Source of the DNA: SZUA-378 sp036652815
Lineage (GTDB): Bacteria; Bacillota; Clostridia; Lachnospirales; Lachnospiraceae
Reading direction: 5' to 3'
Assembly: GCA_036652815.1 (NCBI GenBank)
Contig: JAVVVE010000002.1
Coordinates: forward strand, 62,001-126,000
DNA: 64,000 nt
Shown: piece after piece, positions 55,064-63,310 of the stretch
Numbering within the stretch: position 1 is the stretch's first letter
Layout of the letters: each line of letters opens with the position of its first letter
Notes under the pieces: generated by a model
The model's input: only the letters and a program-made list of their open reading frames with translations
What the model was told of the DNA's origin: nothing
The model's database searches: none
Position numbers and translations under genes: made by a program

Positions 55064-55069
55064 ATTATA
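55064..55069 (-). promoter_or_regulatory. Extended -10 element upstream of the leader-peptide array
   Basis: Minus-strand TGGTATAAT provides a perfect -10 with extended TG. No good -35 at 16-18 bases. It could drive the truncated copy plus the intact gene. Confidence 0.45.
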
Positions 55070-55141
55070 CCAAATCGCTGACGCAATGGCTAGCCTAGGT
55101 ACAATGTTTCCACTACATTTTTGAAATAATTTCATTTTGCG

Positions 55142-55157
55142 TGCGCCGTCAGGCGCA
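55142..55157. other. Short perfect GC-rich hairpin
   Basis: TGCGCC and GGCGCA pair around a 4-base loop, between the sigK terminator and the leader-peptide promoter. Unlike the AT-rich surroundings. Function unknown. Confidence 0.5.
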
Positions 55158-55163
55158 ACAATC

Positions 55164-55199
55164 AAAAAGACTTGGAACTGTTTTATGTGACAGTCCCAA
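55164..55199 (-). terminator. Terminator of the sigK-like gene
   Basis: TTGGGACTGT pairs with ACAGTTCCAA (one G-U) around an 8-base loop, then GTCTTTTTG, 12 bases after the stop. Confidence 0.85.
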
Positions 55200-55210
55200 T
55201 CCTTTTCAGT

Positions 55211-55855
55211 TTATTTATTTCCTTTTTCAAACTCCGCCCGTAACTTTTCCAAGGCTTTTTTCTCAATTCGGCTGACGTAACTCCGTGATATATGAAGCAT
55301 CTCACCTATCTTACGTTGAGTTATCTCTTCTCCTGTTACCAGTCCATAGCGCATTCCGATAATCTCTCGTTCCCTGTCTGTCAAAAGGGTCCCTATAACT
55401 TCCGATAATCTCTTGATATTAGCTTCTAATTCCATTCTATCCACAACATCTATCTGCTCCTGCTCGATGATGTCCAGTAAACTAATTTCATTTCCTTCCC
55501 TGTCTGTCCCAATCGGTTCATATAAAGATACTTCTCTGGATGTCTTCTTTTTGGCGCGAAGTTTCATCAACAGTTCATTATCGATGCATCGTGCCGCATA
55601 AGTAACCAGTCTGTTCCCCTTTGAAGCATCAAAGGTATTCACTGCTTTAATTAGTCCTATCGTACCAATGGATATCAAATCTTCCATATCTTCATCTGTG
55701 TTGCCATACTTCTTTGCAATATGTGCCACCAGACGCAGATTCCGTTCAATCAGAACCTGTTTGGCTTCTCTCACTGTTATTTCATCATCTGCCTGCAGTG
55801 CACAAATATAACAGGATTCTTCCTCTGAGGATAATGGTTTCTGAAAAGTCTTCAA
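55211..55855 (-). CDS. sigK: Sporulation sigma factor SigK-like, without pro-sequence
   Basis: Mother-cell-type sigma factor, 214 residues. Regions 2 and 4 are complete: IERNLRLVAHIAKKYG, EDLISIGTIGLIKAVNTFD, TYAARCIDNELLMKLR, then VSLYEPIGTDREGNEISLLD and ISRSYVSRIEKKALEKL. The sequence starts at TFQKPLSSEEE, where Bacillus SigK is already past its cleaved pro-peptide. The only usable start is TTG 55855 with a weak ribosome site; a stop lies seven codons upstream. It is uninterrupted by any skin-type element. SigE and SigK are alike, so identity as SigK is likely but not certain. Confidence 0.85.
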   Translation of the reverse strand: MKTFQKPLSSEEESCYICALQADDEITVREAKQVLIERNLRLVAHIAKKYGNTDEDMEDLISIGTIGLIKAVNTFDASKGNRLVTYAARCIDNELLMKLRAKKKTSREVSLYEPIGTDREGNEISLLDIIEQEQIDVVDRMELEANIKRLSEVIGTLLTDREREIIGMRYGLVTGEEITQRKIGEMLHISRSYVSRIEKKALEKLRAEFEKGNK

Positions 55856-55932
55856 AAGGAGCCCCCAAAGTCAATTTGTTATATTCTATGTTACGCTCCG
55901 TCAACTAGTGCCTTTCCATCCCGATTAAATCT

Positions 55933-57090
55933 TTAAAGTAAGAATTCTGACAGAACCGAATTACTTAGATCAATCCCTCTGTCTGTTAATTGAATCTGTC
56001 CTTCTAAAGAACGATTCAATAATTGCTGCTTTACCATACGTGCAGTAAGTGCCCCATAGACACTGTCATAGGAGACTCCAAACAAAGCATCAAATTTCTT
56101 TGTTTGAATCCCGCACATCATGCGAAGTCCTAAAAACATAAATTCTTCCATCTGTGCCTGTCTGGTCAGGTTCTCTTGTTCGCATCGTGCATAATTGCCC
56201 TGCAAATAGAGTGATAAATCACTGGTCTGACTCCATCGCACATTCTCCATAAGAGAAGCTGCCCCGATTCCGAGACCCAGATAATTCTCTCTCTCCCAAT
56301 ATCTGATATTATGCCGACAACGCTGTCCTTTTTGTGCATAATTGGATATCTCGTATCGTTCATATCCGGCCTCTAAGAGTATCGTTTTCGTCAGTTCATA
56401 CATAGTTCGGTCCGTATCTTCTTCCGGTAACGAGGGATACTGGTGTGAGCTGTTCGTCCCCATCACGGCATATCTGTCATAATAAGGAGTCCCTTCTTCA
56501 ATGATAAGGCTATAGGATGAAATATGGGTAGGATGCAGCTGCACGATGCGCTCCAGTGTAGTGCGATATGCAGATAATGTCTGCCCCGGCAATGCAGACA
56601 TGATATCCAGGTTTACGTTCTCAATCCCTGTCATCCGTACCATGGAAAGAGTTTGAAGCACGTCTTCATAGGTGTGGATCCTTCCCAGTTCCGCCAGTTC
56701 TGTATTATGGGTAGATTGCACCCCGATGCTAATACGATTGATGCCTGCCTGTTGATAAAGCCATGCCTGTTTCTCAGTAAGCGTACCCGGATTAACCTCT
56801 ATCGTAATCTCCGCATCCCCATCGACCTGAAACGATCGGTGCAGTCCATGCAAAATCGCCGCAATATCCTCTGCAGGTAATACCGAAGGTGTGCCACCGC
56901 CTATAAAAATAGAAGGTACCCGGTAATCATTATATTCTCCTGCCTGTTCTTGTATCTGTTGTAATAATGCTTGTACATAGGCATGTTGGATGGTATCGGA
57001 TGCCGGTGCTGACAAAAAATCACAGTAAAGACATTTCTTTACGCAAAATGGAATATGCACATAGATGCTCATTTCTTTTTTAGTTGTCAT
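55933..57090 (-). CDS. hemW: Radical SAM heme chaperone HemW
   Basis: Formerly called HemN-like coproporphyrinogen oxidase. In the 385-residue protein the radical SAM cysteines are in YVHIPFCVKKCLYCDF (CxxxCxxC), followed by SIFIGGGTPSVL and INRISIGVQSTH. The extra N-terminal cysteine of true HemN is absent, supporting HemW. It overlaps lepA by 11 bases if ATG 57090 is used; ATG 57072 is an alternative. The lepA-hemW order is common in Firmicutes. Confidence 0.93.
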   Translation of the reverse strand: MTTKKEMSIYVHIPFCVKKCLYCDFLSAPASDTIQHAYVQALLQQIQEQAGEYNDYRVPSIFIGGGTPSVLPAEDIAAILHGLHRSFQVDGDAEITIEVNPGTLTEKQAWLYQQAGINRISIGVQSTHNTELAELGRIHTYEDVLQTLSMVRMTGIENVNLDIMSALPGQTLSAYRTTLERIVQLHPTHISSYSLIIEEGTPYYDRYAVMGTNSSHQYPSLPEEDTDRTMYELTKTILLEAGYERYEISNYAQKGQRCRHNIRYWERENYLGLGIGAASLMENVRWSQTSDLSLYLQGNYARCEQENLTRQAQMEEFMFLGLRMMCGIQTKKFDALFGVSYDSVYGALTARMVKQQLLNRSLEGQIQLTDRGIDLSNSVLSEFLL

Positions 57091-58894
57091 CTAATTTAAG
57101 GACACTCATAAATGCCTTTTGCGGAATCTCTACGTTGCCGATCAAACGCATCCTTTTTTTACCTTCCTTTTGTTTCTCAAGTAACTTCCTCTTACGAGAA
57201 ATATCGCCACCGTAACACTTAGCCAAGACATCCTTGCGCATCGCTTTTACAGTCTCTCTGGCGATTACTTTGCTGCCGATAGCTGCCTGAATCGGGATCT
57301 CAAATAATTGACGTGGAATCTCTTCTTTGAGTTTTTCACACATCTTGCGTCCCCTCTCATAAGCGGTAGCCTGATGTACGATAAAGGACAGGGCATCTAC
57401 TTCTTCCCGATTTACCAAAATATCTAATTTGACTAATTCGGAACGTTCATAGCCTTTCATCTCATAATCAAAAGATGCATATCCTTTGGATCTGGACTTT
57501 AATGCGTCAAAGAAATCATAGATAATCTCATTCAGTGGCAGTTCATACTTGAGTAACGCTCTGGTTGTCTCCATGTATTCTATGCCAAGATAAACACCTC
57601 GTCTCTCTTGGCAGAGTTCCATAATCGAACCAATATAATCTGTTGTCAGCATAATCTCCGCACTCACAATAGGTTCTTCCATGTAGTCTATCTCAGATGG
57701 GTCAGGCAGATTGGACGGGTTCGTCAGCGTAAGCTTGTCCCCATTCGTCTTATATACATTATAGATAACTCCGGGTGCCGTCGTAACCAGATCCAGATTA
57801 TACTCTCGCTCCAAACGTTCTTGAATCACTTCAAGATGCAGTAATCCCAAGAATCCGCAACGGAATCCAAATCCCAATGCAATCGAGGTTTCCGGCTCAT
57901 AATTTAAAGACGCATCATTGAGTTGTAATTTCTCCAATGCATCCCGAAGATCCGGATATTTAGCTCCATCTTCCGGGTACAGACCGCAATATACCATGGA
58001 ATTTACTTTTTTATACCCCGGCAGAGGATGGGCACAGGGACGATCCGCATCGGTTACGGTATCGCCTACTGCGGTATCTTTGACATTCTTAATCGAAGCT
58101 GTGATATAACCGACTTCACCTGCTGATAGCTCCTCGCAAGGGAAGAACACGCCTGCACCGAAATAGCCTACTTCCACTGCCTCTTCTATCGCACCACTCG
58201 CCATCATACGGATCTTGGTTCCCTTTTTCACGCTGCCTTCCATGATCCTGCAAAATATAATCACACCTTTGTAAGGGTCATAGATGGAGTCAAATACCAA
58301 TGCCTGCAGTGGATTTGAAGCATTCCCCGATGGAGGTGGAATCTTCTTCACGATCTGTTCCAATACTTCCTCAATACCGATTCCCATCTTAGCTGAAATT
58401 AGGGGTGCATCCTGTGCTTCGATCCCTATTACATCTTCTATCTCTTCTTTTACCCGATCCGGATCTGCACTGGGCAAATCGATCTTGTTAATCACAGGAA
58501 ATACATCCAGATTATGATCCAGTGCTAGATATACATTGGCAAGGGTCTGTGCTTCGATCCCCTGTGCTGCATCCACCACCAGGATCGCCCCATCACAGGC
58601 AGCTAAACTCCTGCTGACCTCATAATTGAAGTCAACGTGTCCCGGTGTGTCTATCAGATTAAAGACATACTCCAACCCATCCTGTGCTGTATATACGGTT
58701 CTAACCGTCTGTGCCTTAATTGTAATCCCACGTTCTCGTTCTAAGTCCATATTATCCAACACCTGTGACTGCATTTCCCTGCTTGTCAGAAGTCCTGTTT
58801 TCTCTATGATCCTATCAGCTAAGGTTGATTTCCCATGATCTATGTGAGCCACGATGCAAAAATTCCTTATTCTGCTTTGTTCTGTCTGTGACAT
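57080..58894 (-). CDS. lepA: Elongation factor 4 (LepA)
   Basis: Ribosome back-translocating GTPase, 604 residues, full length. GTP-binding motifs are AHIDHGKST, RERGITIKAQTV, DTPGHVDF and NKIDLPSADP. The C-terminal LepA-specific domain has CYGGDISRKRKLLEKQKEGKKRM in two parts. GTGGAGG precedes the ATG. Confidence 0.98.
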   Translation of the reverse strand: MSQTEQSRIRNFCIVAHIDHGKSTLADRIIEKTGLLTSREMQSQVLDNMDLERERGITIKAQTVRTVYTAQDGLEYVFNLIDTPGHVDFNYEVSRSLAACDGAILVVDAAQGIEAQTLANVYLALDHNLDVFPVINKIDLPSADPDRVKEEIEDVIGIEAQDAPLISAKMGIGIEEVLEQIVKKIPPPSGNASNPLQALVFDSIYDPYKGVIIFCRIMEGSVKKGTKIRMMASGAIEEAVEVGYFGAGVFFPCEELSAGEVGYITASIKNVKDTAVGDTVTDADRPCAHPLPGYKKVNSMVYCGLYPEDGAKYPDLRDALEKLQLNDASLNYEPETSIALGFGFRCGFLGLLHLEVIQERLEREYNLDLVTTAPGVIYNVYKTNGDKLTLTNPSNLPDPSEIDYMEEPIVSAEIMLTTDYIGSIMELCQERRGVYLGIEYMETTRALLKYELPLNEIIYDFFDALKSRSKGYASFDYEMKGYERSELVKLDILVNREEVDALSFIVHQATAYERGRKMCEKLKEEIPRQLFEIPIQAAIGSKVIARETVKAMRKDVLAKCYGGDISRKRKLLEKQKEGKKRMRLIGNVEIPQKAFMSVLKLDDN

Positions 58895-58952
58895 GTATGT
58901 CCTCCACTGATTGTTTTCGTTTCTTGTATTGTACGTTATTTCTTGAATGATT

Positions 58953-60176
58953 TCAAGATACTTCTGTCTGCTTCACAAAATTACTTGTTCCTTCTCCACT
59001 TAAAACCAGATGCAGAACATGGGCAATGGGATCTATGGCATTTTGCACCTCCTCCGTTGTATTGGTCTGTGCACCCAGTTCTATCAGCAATGTCTTGGGT
59101 CTGTAATGCATATTGTAGCGATATCCTTTGAGATAGATGCGTCTGGTCAATCCCGGATAGTATGTATTACAGGCCATCTGCATCTGTAAAGAAAATGCAA
59201 GATTTTGATCTATGTACGGATTCTTAAGCGACGTAATGTCACCACGTTCCCTGGTTCTGCTTAGTCCGTTGAAGAACATAAACTGTGCCGTAGGTCTTCC
59301 TTGTAACTCCACAAGTAATTTTTTATCTGCCTGCATCTGGTCTCTATGCAGATCAATGATGACTTCGATGCTGGGATTGTCCGCTAAGATCTGTTCCAAT
59401 GCCGGAGCTGCAACATTATATGCCTGTGCCCGTACCTGATCGTATTGCCCCGTATCATGAATCACATTATACCCATATTTTTCTCGTAAAAGTACCGCTA
59501 GTTTTTCTCCCGCACCTACCACACTCATGGAGGTGTCTCCCGGAATCGAGTCTGCAAAAGCCTCCGAAGCATGCGTATGATAGATTAATATCTGTGGAGC
59601 TCCTGCATCCTGAACCAGACGCATATCCTGCGATAATAAATAGGTGGCATTGAGTTGTTTTTCATCAGTCATCGTAGTAGCATCAATCGCATAAAAATGG
59701 CTGACCAGACTTTTAAAATCTCCTATGTCTTCCATTTGGAACTCTTGTTGTTTTACTTTTTCTTCCACAAATACAGGATTTGGTTCTGTTTTTTCTGTCA
59801 CAGCACTTTGTACACCTGCGTCATCTTTTACAAGTTCTGCTTCTTCCAACTCTGCTTCTTTCAAATCCGCTTTTTCCCGATCTTCTTCTGTTCCTTCCAT
59901 TTGTAAAATGAGTTCATAGGTACTCTCATCCTCAGCGATCACCTCATACTGCGTCTCATCTGACAAATAACGGTAGAATGGCATCTGTCTATAGATCTTT
60001 TCTATCATCCAGTCTAATCCAATGTTGACATTCCGCCTGTGATCAGTATATAAAAGCATCGGAATACACATACCCACGATCTGTTCCTGTGCTGTTCCCA
60101 TATAAGAGCACAATAATACTGTCAACAATACCGCTGATATCATTTGCATTTTTCTTGTTCTCAGTTTCCGATGCAA
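58953..60176 (-). CDS. spoIIP: Stage II sporulation protein P
   Basis: Amidase/endopeptidase of the engulfment DMP complex. In the 407-residue protein an N-terminal membrane anchor (MISAVLLTVLLCSYMG) and a Glu-rich linker precede the catalytic domain with QILIYHTHASEAF, VIIDLHRDQMQ and LLIELGAQTNT. The start is TTG 60176 with GGAGG 7 bases upstream. It follows gpr by 11 bases, as in Bacillus. Confidence 0.95.
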   Translation of the reverse strand: MHRKLRTRKMQMISAVLLTVLLCSYMGTAQEQIVGMCIPMLLYTDHRRNVNIGLDWMIEKIYRQMPFYRYLSDETQYEVIAEDESTYELILQMEGTEEDREKADLKEAELEEAELVKDDAGVQSAVTEKTEPNPVFVEEKVKQQEFQMEDIGDFKSLVSHFYAIDATTMTDEKQLNATYLLSQDMRLVQDAGAPQILIYHTHASEAFADSIPGDTSMSVVGAGEKLAVLLREKYGYNVIHDTGQYDQVRAQAYNVAAPALEQILADNPSIEVIIDLHRDQMQADKKLLVELQGRPTAQFMFFNGLSRTRERGDITSLKNPYIDQNLAFSLQMQMACNTYYPGLTRRIYLKGYRYNMHYRPKTLLIELGAQTNTTEEVQNAIDPIAHVLHLVLSGEGTSNFVKQTEVS

Positions 60177-60187
60177 ACCATTTCCTC

Positions 60188-61117
60188 CTATTCAAGCTGC
60201 GATAAGGCAATATTCAAGGCTTCTGAGATCGTATAGCTAAGTCGCTTGATTGTTTCATCAATATCTTTACCGGTAACATACATGTTGTTGAGTTCTGACA
60301 TTACCTTTGAGAAATCATCTTCCCACACGGTACATTCAAGCTGTCTCATCTTAACCAGCGTCTGTTCCAATACATCATTGACAATGGTAGCTGCATCCAC
60401 GACCGTTGGAACCCCGATTGCCACCACCGGAACCCCGAGACTGTCCTCGGTCAATGCGCATCTGTGATTTCCGACACCGGACCCCGGATGAATCCCCGTA
60501 TTGGTAAGTTGAATGGTTCGATTCAGTCTTTTTGTACTGCGTGCCGCAAGTGCATCAATCACAATCACTACACTGGGATGCGTTTCTACTACGATTCCAC
60601 GTATAATCTCTGCTGTTTCCATCCCGGTCTTTGCCATAACCCCCGGAACGATACTACTAATCATATGCATGTTTTTCTTGTTATAAGCCGCTTTCCCATA
60701 TTCTTTTACTACATGTCTTGTAATATACAGATTATCCACCACATTAGGTCCCAGTGCATCTGCGGTCACATCTCGGTTTCCCAAACCAACGATTAAGACC
60801 GACTGCTCCTTTTCCATATGTGGAATCACCTCACACATATGACTCGCAAGTTCTTCCGATACTTCTCTGTGATAATCTTCATCCGCATGCAGCATTCTGG
60901 GCGCTTCCAATGTGATATAAGTACCCATCGGTTTTCCCATTGCCTTTGCTCCATTTTTACTCTCGATCACTACCTTTGTGACCCGAATATCGGTATCTTC
61001 CCTGTATTGCTCCGATACGATTACTCCTCGTATCTTTCCCTCAGCCTCCTCTATGCTTTCTCTTGCTTCCAGTGCCAGATCCGTTCGAACTTGATAATTT
61101 CCCATGTCACTAACCAT
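60188..61117 (-). CDS. gpr: Spore germination protease GPR
   Basis: Aspartic-type endopeptidase that degrades small acid-soluble spore proteins at germination; 309 residues. The start YQVRTDLALEARE and the segments VLIVGLGNRDVTADALGPNVV, SSIVPGVMAKTGMET and VVIVIDALAARS are family features. The N-terminal pro-segment is short. It is divergent from rpsT, sharing the intergenic region. Confidence 0.95.
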   Translation of the reverse strand: MVSDMGNYQVRTDLALEARESIEEAEGKIRGVIVSEQYREDTDIRVTKVVIESKNGAKAMGKPMGTYITLEAPRMLHADEDYHREVSEELASHMCEVIPHMEKEQSVLIVGLGNRDVTADALGPNVVDNLYITRHVVKEYGKAAYNKKNMHMISSIVPGVMAKTGMETAEIIRGIVVETHPSVVIVIDALAARSTKRLNRTIQLTNTGIHPGSGVGNHRCALTEDSLGVPVVAIGVPTVVDAATIVNDVLEQTLVKMRQLECTVWEDDFSKVMSELNNMYVTGKDIDETIKRLSYTISEALNIALSQLE

Positions 61118-61173
61118 ACCTTTCCGTCCTGTCTCCTACTTGCTATGTTTTACAATAAAATGAAAAATATGTA

Positions 61174-61202
61174 TTGACATAACAATCTTCTGTCGTTACA
61201 AT
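61174..61202 (+). promoter_or_regulatory. Sigma-A promoter of rpsT
   Basis: TTGACA (61174-61179), 17-base spacer, TACAAT (61197-61202). The predicted start near 61209 gives a leader of about 100 bases, in which TTTACA and TGTAAA can pair. Confidence 0.88.
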
Positions 61203-61308
61203 AGAAAGCGTACGTTTACATCGATGCGTCCGTGTCCGGAATCATTGTAAATGACACTTACCAATAACTATAATGATAATGAATAATTCAAATTAGGAGG
61301 TGCGGGTC

Positions 61309-61572
61309 TTGGCTAACATTAAATCTGCAAAAAAAAGAATTCTGGTAAACGGAGCAAAAGCTGAAAGAAATAAAGACATCAAATCCGGTGTTAAAACAGC
61401 TATTAAAAAAGTAAATGCTGCTATTGCAACAAACGACAAAGAATTAGCTGCTTCTACTTTATTAGATGCAACATCCATTATTTCAAAAGCTACTTCAAAG
61501 GGAGTATATCACAAGAATACTTCTTCAAGAAAGATTTCACGCTTAACAAAATCAGTCAATCAAATGGCATAA
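61309..61572 (+). CDS. rpsT: 30S ribosomal protein S20
   Basis: Small basic ribosomal protein, 87 residues, beginning (M)ANIKSAKKRILVN and ending SRKISRLTKSVNQMA. TTG 61309 is the start: AGGAGG lies 8 bases upstream and the length matches the family. TTG starts on rpsT are known to keep expression low. It is monocistronic, between a strong promoter and a bidirectional terminator. Confidence 0.96.
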   Translation: MANIKSAKKRILVNGAKAERNKDIKSGVKTAIKKVNAAIATNDKELAASTLLDATSIISKATSKGVYHKNTSSRKISRLTKSVNQMA

Positions 61573-61601
61573 GATAGTGTCCCTGTTGGGTTCACTTATA
61601 T

Positions 61602-61639
61602 AAAAAACAACCTTCACCGTCATGAAGGTTGTTTTTTAT
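61602..61639. terminator. Bidirectional terminator between rpsT and the kinase gene
   Basis: AACAACCTTC and GAAGGTTGTT pair around an 8-base loop, flanked by A and T runs on the two sides. It serves rpsT on the plus strand and the convergent kinase gene on the minus strand. Confidence 0.92.
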
Positions 61640-61661
61640 TATATTTTTATGAAATGAATTT

Positions 61662-62534
61662 TTAACTGCAGTGCAGCAGATTCTCTTCCTGCTCTCTCGT
61701 AGGATAATTCTTATATGTAAAATGTCCGAGTTCTTCAAACTCATCAATGACCGATTGTGCAACAGATGGAATCGCTTCTTTTTGTTCCATCCCCACCTGT
61801 AGAAAAGGAAGGTTTTGCTGTAACGATGCCAGCAAGGTTTGATGCCCCTGCAGTGCATACCATTCGTTATTCTTGATCCCGACACGCACTTCACGCTCCG
61901 GCATAGAGCTTTGCTTTTTGGTATGGATCGATTCTGTTGGAAATATAGAGGTGGGATTTAATAATATCTTAAGCTGATATTCCTGCCTTTGATAGCTGGC
62001 AAACTCATCCAGTATCACTGCTTTGATCACATCAGGAGAAACATTGCTGGTCTCTAAGACTAAGTTGTAGTTCTCAAGATTATAATAATCGATGTGATAT
62101 AATTCCGAGAATCTTGATTGCTCTACTTTTTGTCGCAGTAGAAGTGTCTTTCGGCATTCTTCTTCAGAACAATATTGCTCTGTGCTTCGATTATCATGTA
62201 AGATTCTTCTGGTGGCTTCGTTAATATCCGCTATCAGAAATACTTTAAAACTATTTTTAACAAAATTCCAGGCAAGTCTGGAATCAAATACCGCATGGTC
62301 TAAACGATTACCCAGTTCTTCACTTCTCTGATCAATCAAATCGTCTATACTATGATTCCCTGATTTTATTTCTTCCTCAACTGCCTGATTCAGCTCCATC
62401 ACCGACATCCCTTTTTCAGCAGCAATACTGCGAAACAATGCACCACCGGAAACGATTTCAAAGTTCTCTTCTTTTAAAAGTTTACATATCGTTGATTTCC
62501 CGGATCCTAAATTTCCTGTTAATGTAATATTCAT
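61662..62534 (-). CDS. Cytidylate-kinase-like nucleotide kinase with unknown C-terminal domain
   Basis: Protein of 290 residues in two parts. Residues 1-180 are a P-loop kinase of the cytidylate kinase type (ITLTGNLGSGKSTICKLL, then SGGALFRSIAAEKGM, FDSRLAWNFV and RRILHDNRS). Residues 186-290 are different: the stretch from LKILLNPTSIFP to EVRVGIKNNEWYALQGHQTLLA has the rhythm of a ParB/sulfiredoxin-like fold (I-x-P, then a GH with a following helix). That comparison is an inference. ATG 62534 follows GGAAGGG. It is 48 bases downstream of the metallopeptidase gene. Confidence 0.85.
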   Translation of the reverse strand: MNITLTGNLGSGKSTICKLLKEENFEIVSGGALFRSIAAEKGMSVMELNQAVEEEIKSGNHSIDDLIDQRSEELGNRLDHAVFDSRLAWNFVKNSFKVFLIADINEATRRILHDNRSTEQYCSEEECRKTLLLRQKVEQSRFSELYHIDYYNLENYNLVLETSNVSPDVIKAVILDEFASYQRQEYQLKILLNPTSIFPTESIHTKKQSSMPEREVRVGIKNNEWYALQGHQTLLASLQQNLPFLQVGMEQKEAIPSVAQSVIDEFEELGHFTYKNYPTREQEENLLHCS

Positions 62535-62582
62535 GAGAAGCCCCTTCCTTTTTGTATATTCTATCAAATAACCTAAGATTTG

Positions 62583-63194
62583 TCATTCTATTTGTAAACT
62601 GTTTCCATGATCCTTTAACCATTTACGGAGTTCTTTATAATCCGGCAGTATCAATTCTACCGCCATCCAAAACGCTGGCGCATGATTCATATGTGTTAAA
62701 TGGCACAATTCATGTACCACAACATAATCAAGTACTCTTGGTGGTGCCAACATCAATTTCCAATTAAAAGACAACGTTCCCCTACTGCTGCAGCTTCCCC
62801 ATCTGGTCTTTTGCCCACGTATCACGATGCGTTCATAATGACCACCGGTTTTCGCAATATAATATTCCACACGCTTGGGAAAGTATTCTTTTGCAGCTTC
62901 TCGATAACGTTTTTCGAGTGCGGCTGCTTGTTTTGATGGATTACTATGAGTCGTCGTATCGCCAATCACTGCACATTGTTTGAGATAATTTTTTTTGATC
63001 CACTGTTCTTTTTCCAGAAACAATCGCTGCAGTGTATCTAAAGATATGTTACTTGGAGTTCGCACTACAACTCTTCCGCCCGGATAGATTTGGATCGCAT
63101 AACTCTTTCTATTACTATGACATATTTCATAAGGTATCGTCATATCATGATATCTAATGCAATTAGCCCTATCTGCATTTTCTTGCTTAAACAT
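62583..63194 (-). CDS. YgjP/SprT-like (M48-type) metallopeptidase
   Basis: Zinc peptidase-like protein of 203 residues (DUF45). The zinc site is VVVHELCHLTHMNHAPAFW, preceded by the family segment TRWGSCSSRGTLSFNWKLML. An N-terminal beta-rich part (YPGGRVVVRTPSNIS) is typical. No membrane segment. Substrate unknown. GGAG lies 11 bases before the ATG. Confidence 0.92.
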   Translation of the reverse strand: MFKQENADRANCIRYHDMTIPYEICHSNRKSYAIQIYPGGRVVVRTPSNISLDTLQRLFLEKEQWIKKNYLKQCAVIGDTTTHSNPSKQAAALEKRYREAAKEYFPKRVEYYIAKTGGHYERIVIRGQKTRWGSCSSRGTLSFNWKLMLAPPRVLDYVVVHELCHLTHMNHAPAFWMAVELILPDYKELRKWLKDHGNSLQIE

Positions 63195-63227
63195 ATAGAT
63201 TTATTCTCCAAACCGTAAAAACAATGC

Positions 63228-63255
63228 TTTACAATATATTTTTATGTGGTACAAT
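63228..63255 (+). promoter_or_regulatory. Promoter of the diguanylate cyclase gene
   Basis: TTTACA (63228-63233), 16-base spacer, TACAAT (63250-63255) with extended TGG. A perfect inverted repeat overlaps the -10. Confidence 0.7.
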
Positions 63256-63262
63256 AGTACCA
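63247..63262. promoter_or_regulatory. Palindrome over the -10 of the cyclase promoter
   Basis: TGGTAC and GTACCA flank AATA, covering the -10 region. Such placement suits a repressor site, but chance is possible given its small size. Confidence 0.4.
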
Positions 63263-63310
63263 GTATATGCTATCGATTAGGGATCGTGATCAATCATTAA
63301 GGGGATGAAC

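Noticed and set aside
55933..57090. hemW as a radical SAM maturase for the nearby leader peptide
   Set aside because: Full-length match to the heme chaperone family and the conserved lepA-hemW position; no peptide-binding RRE or SPASM segment visible.
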